Source: Albimonas sp963977235
GTDB taxonomy: Bacteria; Pseudomonadota; Alphaproteobacteria; Rhodobacterales; Rhodobacteraceae
DNA length: 64,000 nucleotides
Assembly: GCF_963977235.1 (NCBI RefSeq)
Contig: NZ_CAXBOD010000010.1
Span: forward strand, 1-64,000
Direction of reading: 5' to 3'
Numbering within the stretch: the first letter of the stretch is position 1; each line of letters begins with the position of its first letter. A program made the position numbers and the translations under genes. Below the pieces are notes generated by a model. It was not told where the DNA came from and did no database searches. It worked only from the letters and a program-made list of their open reading frames with translations. Positions 62,101 through 64,000 of this stretch are shown here, piece after piece.

Positions 62101-64000
62101 ACGGGCTGTTCGCAACCACGCTGGCGGGCACGATCCCCGCCGACGGGCAGGGGCTGAGCACGGACGAATACCTCGCCTTCACCGGCTCGCCGGCGAGCCC
62201 GGCCGAGGACACGGCGCAGAACCGGGCGATCTACGACTCGGTCGTCACCCTGCTCGCGTCCTTCGGCCAGGAATACGCCTACGACTACGAGGAGTTCCTG
62301 CTGTTCGTGCTGGGCACGCCTGCGACCCCGGCCGCGAACACCGGAGCGACCCCGGCCCAGAAGGCGGCGTTCATCGCGCAGCAGCTGGCGGCGTTCAACG
62401 ACTACATCGACACGATCAACGGCGCGGGCTACGCCGAGGACGCCGAGCCGGACCTGCTGGCCGACCGCATCTCGATCGACGCCGAATACATCAACATCAA
62501 CGGCATCATGCAGTCGGGCAAGGCGGACTACGCCCTGACCCTGACCGCGGACGTGAAGCAGCAGATCCTCGACTATCGCGAGGACGGCGCGACCGGCATC
62601 AAGGTCCTCGACGTCGACAGCGACGATTTCCTCGTCCGCTACGACACCGCCACCCAAGAGGTGCTGATCGAGGAGCTGACCCCCTCGGGCGGCTTCATCG
62701 ACCTGACGGGCCACATCCTCAACACCCACCGCGGCGAGATCCGGGTGTTCGGCGGCTACGCCGACGTCCTGATCACCAACGACATGGAGTTCGGCGACGA
62801 GCCCGACGTGGATCTCGTGATCCAGCGGCTCGACATCGAGAAGGGCGGCCAGGGCACGCTGATCATCAAGGACAAGGCCAAGGGCGAGATCACCGGCCAG
62901 GTCGAATACATCGACGACGACGGCGTCGTGCAGACCCAAGAGGCCACGGTTCCCTTCACCACGATCTACCAGCTGCAGGACGACGGCACGATCCAGGTCA
63001 ACGAGACCCAGACCCCGGGCACCGACAGCTACGCGCGCGGCGCGATCCCCGACTACGATCCGCTGGAGGGCTGGCGCTATGGCTGGTCGGTGGCGCTCGA
63101 GGCGCGCGAGCGCACGGTGACCACCTACGCCACCGCCACCTGGCTCGACATCGACTTCCTGGTTCCCGATCCCGACGACATCGTCTCGGGGCCCTCGGTG
63201 ACGCCGCTGGGGCCGGCGACGCTGGTGCCGGACTCCAATTACTTCGCCTTCAAGCCGGATCAGGTCGCCGACCCCTACATCCACTCGGAGACGGAATCGA
63301 ACCTCTCCGATCCGGTGACGACCGAGCGGCGGTGGACGACCTCGACCTGGTACGGGAAGAAGACCTACTACACCGAGCAGACCGAGACCAAGTTCACCTC
63401 GACCGTGGACACGCACTCGATCAAGGCCGACTACCCGATCGACATCGACTTCATCGGCAATGACCGCGGCCGGGTGACGATCTTGGGCAACGAGGCCGAC
63501 GTGATCGTGCGCGGCCCGATCGCCAACGCTACCGGCGACACCTACATCTCGTCCGACCGCACCATCACCTCGCAGGGCGAAGCGGCCCGCGTGGGCGGCG
63601 AGAACGTCGAGCTTCGCGGCGACCTGGGCGTGGGCGTCGCCCCCGACCGGGCCCTGCTGCAGGCGCTGGGGATCGAGTCTCCCAAGGCGGCGGCGGCCAT
63701 CGTCCCGCTGCTGCGCACCGACGTCACCGACGGCGGGCCGGGCAGCCTGACCGCCGTCTCGACCCACGGCGACGTGGCGATCTACGAGCTCGCCAATTCC
63801 GTGGGCGGCGTCGTGGGCGGCGCGCGGGTGGCCGAGATCACGGCGGCCGGCGACGCGGTCCTGGTCTCGCAGGGCGACATCCAGGCCGCGAACGGCGGCC
63901 GGGTGACGGGCCAGGCGATCACGCTGGCGACCGAAACCGGCGGCATCGGCGCCTCGGGCGCAGGCAACCGGCTGGAGATCGACGCGGGGACCTCCGAGTC
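44127..64000 (+). CDS. Giant LEPR-XLL repetitive adhesin-like protein (3' end outside window)
   Basis: An uninterrupted frame of at least 6,624 codons, open to the last base. The first 48 residues are Arg-rich with no classical signal peptide, then LEPRILLNADVLALD (residues 49-63), the LEPR-XLL motif known from the N-termini of very large surface or secreted proteins. Degenerate RTX-like GGxGxD motifs occupy about residues 120-320. Residues 330-3090 are beta-rich repeats including nine 'GD-V...Y...G...W' modules. Residues 3440-4960 are Ala/Gly/Val-rich repeats of about 65 residues. From about 5,460 on, the sequence is less repetitive, and near 6,400-6,600 it resembles LktA-type filamentous adhesins (WYGKKTYYTEQ, TETGGIGASGAGNRLEIDAG). 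Predicted to be a secreted or surface fibre; export route unknown. AGGGGAGG precedes the ATG. The last codon is cut. Confidence 0.9.
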   Translation, partial: MSSPFKPQEAGSLPRLPFNRGVRARLRHRDPRRLRRLEAAARRLTLDPLEPRILLNADVLALDVGALFPDRRDADLLVRMHEETRREGEATAVVQRVEVLDREGGALLAFGDLSEITALSILGGEGDDSVFVDAASFGDAGVPALSFDGGAGSDLLGFATAGDMLWTIDQLDGGSASDGRGAVSFTGVERLEGAAGNQDEFVVVEAANISGGIEGGEGGFDTLTFEGDVGALRYDVDGPQSGTIWRDATGLALSGFEPIVIVDTAADLDVVLSNGADPDARLSWDGSLFTLDGSSFELITFNVTDSIRISGGEGVDFLEIESFDPNYTGSLLVEAESILIAEAAHVGANGAMSFVTLDATASDAATSGSGAASASATASVVVLGDITASGAVTLSAEATAHATLSGSASPAQTAGANASATVQVGASSTIRAGSLSLLANTANIIDAEATLGLGGIDATVVAMTRAEVLGGATLEVSGAVSVSAANVTTVDVDVEAGVLSDVTGFDVLFANVDMTRSSVARIGDGSAEVLVGGPGATLGGALSISASNAGAIGVRVASTFVGVTGLDVSQDSAVARLAMADVDMGSVSLIASNATLYETESKVSGNDVTGATRAKIVNSDVVSGAGVSATATDSARVRVTSAGLEEDIDTILDTVVEVGLGLPDVTFEVAAAVNEVARDVEASISGSEVAARDGAVEVDATNEMTLIATTQVMAISNNSDIDLTAPNIGISFGGVLASNEMRGDVLAFIAASGVRAMGTAGDVKVRASNAQLVTARTDATQKVIGGSNVAGGVAVAVNVLGRDVTNIAGQAVDVFFGTELGLSGEPALTQAYIESSDVNADRDVEVAAASDMLIDAVTSNAAESSAGGTDGDYLYGAQGMGASAVIAFNVLEGATLAYIDDAATADVDLGADGVTQTQAGRDVSVSAVDVSAILSEVTLVASSATSSDGGLTQINETLGLFLDSDFVVSGAGDPDTFGTGGTADVTSVDLGFGDRVRLTRGYEAAGDGAGAQGLIYRFMGDAASGVNLDETDFTNLDLWQEVPETSTIPTGYNLTSSDSMALGATLSRNQIDVETEARILRGDVVAERDVSVSATQDADIEAVLDTSVESSGGSVWGTGESVAGNGVLAFNSVQNEATARVEDGSATAGRHVSVTAANDGRLAAEIHNATTSGADAVGIVVAFNTVGYRPGDIVTQALDTYYKTDIASEDPSDVTARVSGFAIHADGSVAVTAQNAATLDATIDTRAKADAAAFFGASGFAATGVMASNRISASAVAEIVELEGAAMGVVGSRTEDTPDANFLDDVTVSATDAVLLKTRTDLDTTVKKTNDLGAGLINDFAQSLLDNYEYTDESGLQTLEFGDRVWVGSDVPGEENTGQLYRWMGPDGTALDLGALPADRAYDDPDWWKAVDATNVVPGVVASSLMKALDLSAGDSEALTGLVTRNEATGGALARVENIDIVATGDVTVTATERATLSAIETSSIAAVKATGGILAMNELNSSAEAKVVDSSLDTTAGTEGDITISALNLAALDAKVLTSMTATTEGAAATIALNAVGFDSSILYFQVFDALLGSDYLLEKTPASATATALNADLLASGDVLVTADSRETLFEFDSAEVEATAQALDDAGTAEGDSDDEDGDAAILGALADRFAAEGIEFDAQGLRVETVETGAFWFVTDAEGRAWQVKRDFGALAGDASDDVLTVALVNIVNARVGNEVAQEVTNSKVLVDRMLAQQKLDKSKDTDKKLKYGSNGQASGGALATNRINSSTSAVITSVGHDFESSQTVDALRTGDRVLHGGQVYEYVGEDQAPVESFDYTSRTRLLAVDGPITVRLHEDAGGFAQGDILRYDGPGIAAEPTIASDASPASLATGALVEVAADTGDFAAGALLRYTGDPVAAPDIAALLVSAPGDFEVYDGEDLSALIADHAADWTQINAPIAVNLANGAQSYATNDDWRAASVFGGGTLEAGGAVTVDAVDSANVVANISLDVSSSVSNNVDGLVGVAVELLSADYDYTTNSGAQTVTEGQRVRVATEHGGEAALKTRVFEWQGPAPLAVTDWDAVDFGAGWVDVTTLDDVLADAFPNVGNLADSNSRAVGGLIALNDARGEVFSAVIGMDVEAGGPVSVTAQAQTAILSTLLSNVSSSGGSAWGTGESLAVNGQIATNLVQSQAEALVLDSEIAATGAGALGDVTVAARNAATLDATLAPSTKAGDTAVSVTLAFNTLGWESSNVLFSLVETVLTDPLISEELLGGLTYSSARAQVLNSDIDAAGAVAVTAESDELLNATLSNSTVSEASALKGAEGKSIGFAVASNKIAGKAVAAIDNSGAAAGTQVSGDLGVSVVARDDILAFANTKLTSDSSTSNDGGAAVFQETLNDLTPADWVATDDAQSVFLQHGQLVRLSDDFSGAGEAGKVYVWMGDDDVETDLAGATYTDPNFWKEFALSSIVPTGFNVSDSNSTGAAGLLVYNELRGGATARVIEAELRASGGAILVEAVENARMEARTDSIASSSGGSALGEGTSLAVNGVIATNLLLASADASVADSDLTAGGGADGDITVRATNTGELIAETLADTSTGDTAVGVLMAINSAGWSPTSRYLLALEALIGSPEVSDAEFTDSFAGEQPVSATARVINSDLDASGAVLVEATNTSLIDADTSGDATSSAGALTGASGKAFGAVIAYNRLSSESRAILDVADWREGDGKRWARTGERFETEAGAIWELTGEDMRVDFDGFDPSADDDWTLVAGGAAQRNDVDGHEGVTVSATDSATLQADNTMEAITTVSNDGGISTALGALDSLANEYQFTQNSGERQIRFGQKVLHAAGTEDPADDTLYMFVGEDPNDASDDTDGYVTVDLATTDFTDETLWKEIDPVDLAGIFGILNDVGFNFNISESDATAAGGLISLNDLRADTDAIVGRSDVDASDGSIAVTATETATVEATNTGIVKADGGSVFAAGEESSTVLAVNAIIATNTVLGEARAIARDAAMTALDAAGGVDGGDLTVAATNAATIEATTTTTTRVQGGGGDSIGIGVALAFNSVGIAPQNVLFNTVDALLGTSIGDVDRARAYAAIEGGSAVADDALSVTATNAGTIEAQVENTVIVTSVSIGSSEDEKAIAVAPIVTLNRVASGAVANVVEADELRSNAGAITVSAADAATIRAEVLAASASVSLNLGSGKSLSVAIAASIARNQIDALVDAAILGTGTDALPISAAGGVSVLASQDASVTAVVRAVAASVSVGGGGAFGASGGGAISANAIQGATTARLVDSVVQASAVRVDAGSAAVIDSDVLAAAVTASGGLNNTTAVAVGLSIAENNIGFGTVAVEDSDILAPAEVFGSDETVALETGDVVRIVGDFLRLGQVFEFVGETPPEDVDLSLQDYSNPDLWKRIDIARSGLVTQALMENTALLDNGAADADLAVEATGDQSISASVLAAAGAVAVGLGGNAAAVSAAGVFARNRIGSDVSARVSGDDAPGSASDGIVVSRASVSAEDTSSIGSLAGAAAISVAIGSGNATSVAIGLSIAMNEIENDVSAEIVNVAAFESAGTDASDDVTVAATTRGGEVTTIAAGDLSLTAAELYDAAEETPDDDSTAGTDEYQDDADGDALALAALTADLSAAGLDIAPSDILRFAKAADDAGWTLITLDGVVHRLSLSDTGDLVVERATVSSVSAAAAFAASISGGNPVAVAGAGAYSQNVINSTTSALIENSDLDVEGDVSVTAQNAASIQALVVAASLSFAGGSGNAVGASIGVSVARNFMGRERDGGSAASGVSAEIVDSRVDAEGALAVSASSTQTIESMVVAGSVAIAAGGGNGIGVAGSGVVAINEIDNDVRAAISGDDGGASPAIAADSITVDADDASAISALAAAVAVSGAFSGGASVAVSLGVSVAMNTIEGATEAVIETLDAGLEAETGLVRVEATDSSEITALSAAAAVAFAVGGTAGVSIAGAGAWSENTILSDVRALVDGSDVEAAGDVTVRAESLGEVTALVASVAFALGVGGTAGVAPALGLSVARNFIGFGERTVAGTPIGTSTFNFSTLALEATEIRLGDLAAADHAGAPAPTLVEISDGVREGDVYEYVGADYDVLDQENEDLFDRRNDVVRLQDLDFGNPDAWKLVSRGAAPGEVSALVKNSSIEAGGALSVDADSAQSIVSAVLAATAAVSGGTVGVGVSGAGAGSENRIATDVIAAIDGYVGETDSPDGTTEIIAEGVFVEANDDSSIDSFTGAAAISASFGGVGVGVSLGVAVSINEIANDVTAQIVGVRHVDAGAGGVSVVAKSPETGAAPLDVSGLALLPTGYGLVAPTYSDDPDEDDGRLPEDPSAADYLDNVATQDVYADQDDDTAGVQDGSGATIAGAVEGEQTAADAARDAIVLGAVRDLLAAAGAEIEGSVRLAVIEAGEAWVVVDERGRAWNLSRDGSAFTAERASINAISAAAALAISAGGLGVSVAGAGAVSINSVLSSVDAHIADVGRVDSDGGVEVTAQSATGINAAVLAAAVSVAAGGGAVGVSIGVGVARNFLGRDIDGNLAAGAGDVTAYVADTSLQADGALSVQAEAERTIRSVLFAGAAAAAVGGFGVGGAGAGVSGLNQVSSNVDAWIEGDGAGAYGFEEGVSAGSVEVSAEEVSRIEAATAAVAVAATLGYSAGVSISISVALAENEISGGAHAEIRSASVIAHDGGIVVEADDRSTVRAFTAAASFAAGFSLGAGIAVAGAGASAVNTIATTVSADVTDASLTAEGGSLGGGDIRVEATSEASIEALVVSAAVSLGVGLAGVGVSIGSSLATNSIGDGTTSGVFARVSGSRIDADNDLTVRAEADAAIDADVAGFSVAIAGGFVGAASATQVTLAANAIAYAVEASIEDQLGEGIAARDVTVEAMDDAQIDSYVGAASIAGSAGAFAGSISIAVAEAANTVANSVDATVKNVEIEARDLTVTALDEGEIRGAGEAAAVAVAIGLGFAIAGGGARITATSDTDVTASVDGDGKLIDVSRDMRVEAESQAWGEGYTGVASVSLGLVSAAASGSEVFVDVLGDVTAEAIDATFEVDDTLKVHADSRAGGAAEARGFSVSSGLSMAGSEADVDIASNATATLGGTVAGGEATVRARLLTSHHGDNASAVSTASAGGLLLGASSTEADARVTGDAHASYAGGTMTAADVRIIAKSDLSLGADASASAGGLIGAGSAIAKTRVEVDTIARIADGSTVTAQTLEITATGDESQVLDVTTGSGGLVAGAAGSAETDTLGETRAEIGDADIDLTGEGAGSLIIGAAHGSHFSAEIDAVSGGILAGAGAEVEHDVVSTVIARIGANADVDAKSIEITSANTADKPDVGDNIEGDTGGLAAGASADSDTDLTFVTKSIIGTDAEVDVANSAFDPGTLTMSAYNEIVHHDTVNLWTAGALSGAGATSLLETKSFQARVKIAEGADVEVEGDVDLTANASSEIYIKSNSETYGAATVAVGVAQADIRPSNEVVFGDDVDLIAGGDLTVSTGGDEDLRADSHTMEVRTDNFAGSAIPINNLTANAFLLTDNTVDIGADSTLESYQNIRIVAEDTGIANLIARAKGVNWASSIADGINSLSGTEELFSGAATYEAYGKVRNDGELKTGAQRAKFLKLVDIVDNGASGPSGSFSEDAASAEAAAANVTVVTEAPGQGETEIGFTVEVEAVQSSLEKSWRDAIENLNRYKIPDTNTADPNDYVDQDLVDFYEAEIARLEAQMLSEGVAEEVTTGAGTVIQPIEQYALTIVVDPTVAQAGTVQIFGDQLFGAGSFDTPGDASIEIVNDTSAFLKITTLEIPEVNGGVFFMGAEVSRAGGLAAMNSAIDAINQAAVDEDNRLNLAGEANQVREDADFASLNAPTADSGAPVISVRNTLNLATLDPQPETLPPWPDITVAGLEVTDEDGLTQIEGIRNLRGDVILSTAVPGGNGDIVVTAPIVAANLSIAAGGSFFLEGVTSFSVEGEPSSNWLPLTSPDGLFATTLAGTIPADGQGLSTDEYLAFTGSPASPAEDTAQNRAIYDSVVTLLASFGQEYAYDYEEFLLFVLGTPATPAANTGATPAQKAAFIAQQLAAFNDYIDTINGAGYAEDAEPDLLADRISIDAEYININGIMQSGKADYALTLTADVKQQILDYREDGATGIKVLDVDSDDFLVRYDTATQEVLIEELTPSGGFIDLTGHILNTHRGEIRVFGGYADVLITNDMEFGDEPDVDLVIQRLDIEKGGQGTLIIKDKAKGEITGQVEYIDDDGVVQTQEATVPFTTIYQLQDDGTIQVNETQTPGTDSYARGAIPDYDPLEGWRYGWSVALEARERTVTTYATATWLDIDFLVPDPDDIVSGPSVTPLGPATLVPDSNYFAFKPDQVADPYIHSETESNLSDPVTTERRWTTSTWYGKKTYYTEQTETKFTSTVDTHSIKADYPIDIDFIGNDRGRVTILGNEADVIVRGPIANATGDTYISSDRTITSQGEAARVGGENVELRGDLGVGVAPDRALLQALGIESPKAAAAIVPLLRTDVTDGGPGSLTAVSTHGDVAIYELANSVGGVVGGARVAEITAAGDAVLVSQGDIQAANGGRVTGQAITLATETGGIGASGAGNRLEIDAGTSE
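44484..45089 (+). repeat. Degenerate RTX-like glycine/aspartate motifs in the giant protein
   Basis: Spaced copies of a GGxGxDxL-type pattern: LGGEGDDSVFVDAA, FDGGAGSDLLGF, LEGAAGNQDEFVV, IEGGEGGFDTLTF and ISGGEGVDFLEI. They resemble isolated calcium-binding nonapeptides but are not in tight tandem, so a full RTX beta-roll is not shown. Confidence 0.6.
47097..53400 (+). repeat. Higher-order repeat array I of the giant protein
   Basis: A recurring unit of about 370-430 residues. It contains an xGGxxAxNxx segment, the SSGGSxWGTGESLAVNG-like stretch (near 47455, 50572, 51679, with a variant near 53002), an FNxxGW segment, and a GD-V/W module. Module starts at 47097, 48207, 50205, 51309 and 52590 give spacings of 1110, 1998, 1104 and 1281 bases; the long interval contains an extra insertion at 49.0-50.0 kb. 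Confidence 0.75.
54451..58950 (+). repeat. Higher-order repeat array II of the giant protein
   Basis: Segments of about 60-70 residues built as xVTVxAxDxSxIxALxAAxAVAxxxGG followed by one of two endings, (VxxAGAGAxSxNxI) or (VSIGVSVA-R/M-N-x-I/F). The two endings alternate strictly. The ARNF-type endings lie at 55431 (ARNFMG), 56214 (ARNFIG) and 57729 (ARNFLG), with a related ATNSIG at 58533. Confidence 0.75.

Noticed and set aside
60368..63463. 1,031-codon + frame within the giant gene
   Set aside because: Shifted frame of the real gene; its translation is Arg/Gly-rich and has no family features.
43890..63767. 6,625-codon ORF on the minus strand
   Set aside because: It is in exact codon register with the + strand giant gene, its translation is Arg/Gly/Asp/Val-rich without any known domain, and the + translation has real motifs and repeats. 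It is a composition shadow.

Overview
The window is bacterial, very GC-rich (low 70s percent by eye) and densely coded. The gene set points to a high-GC alphaproteobacterium of the Rhodobacterales. Supporting features are the urease gene style, a two-domain cold-shock protein, a VPLPA-CTERM sorting tail, a LEPR-XLL giant protein and DUF1800/DUF1501 and DUF1328 genes. No species is claimed. I see no phage, insertion sequence, CRISPR array or rRNA; the only RNA gene found is one tRNA-Pro.

Layout. 0-3 kb: half of a dispersed palindromic repeat, then a DUF1800-DUF1501 export pair. 3-6 kb: an orphan ParA ATPase and a PhnM-like diphosphatase with a DUF2165 membrane protein. 6-14.6 kb: a complete urease gene set (ureD, A, B, C, E, F, G) broken into three + strand blocks by two inverted genes, a diheme cytochrome c and an unknown exported protein. 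The blocks also carry small extra genes (a 58-aa His-containing peptide, an SRPBCC protein, a 98-aa membrane protein and a YrhK-like protein), most of them overlapping their neighbours by four bases. 14.6-26 kb: outer-membrane barrel protein, speD, DMT exporter, TPR protein, M20 hydrolase plus GST, MscS channel, amidase and a ThDP enzyme.

26-31.4 kb is an iron-uptake neighbourhood: a heme-degrading-monooxygenase-like protein, an FbpA-type ferric binding protein and an FbpB-type permease, with no ATPase in the window. Between them lie a suppressor-of-fused-domain protein and a secreted zinc metalloprotease with a VPLPA-CTERM tail. A 170-190 bp palindromic element at 31.6 kb shares about 100 bp with the first 100 bases of the window. 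31.9-34.3 kb is a small catabolic operon (cyclase/formamidase-like, carboxymuconolactone-decarboxylase-like with a frameshift, FAH-like). 34.7-43.8 kb holds mainly single genes: thioesterase, ClC channel, DUF1328, DUF192, cold shock, a putative lipoprotein, aminopeptidase P, DUF427, tRNA-Pro and an O-methyltransferase.

The most striking object is at 44,127-64,000 (+). It is a single reading frame with no stop for at least 6,624 codons that runs off the end of the window. It begins with a basic segment and a LEPR-XLL motif, followed by degenerate RTX-like glycine/aspartate motifs. Two different higher-order repeat arrays follow. The first carries repeated 'GD-x-V ... Y-x-x-x-G ... W' modules. 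The second is a strict alternation of Ala/Gly/Val-rich segments. A less repetitive C-terminal part then resembles LktA-type filamentous adhesins. The opposite strand is also open for 19.9 kb in register, which is a codon-usage shadow rather than a gene.
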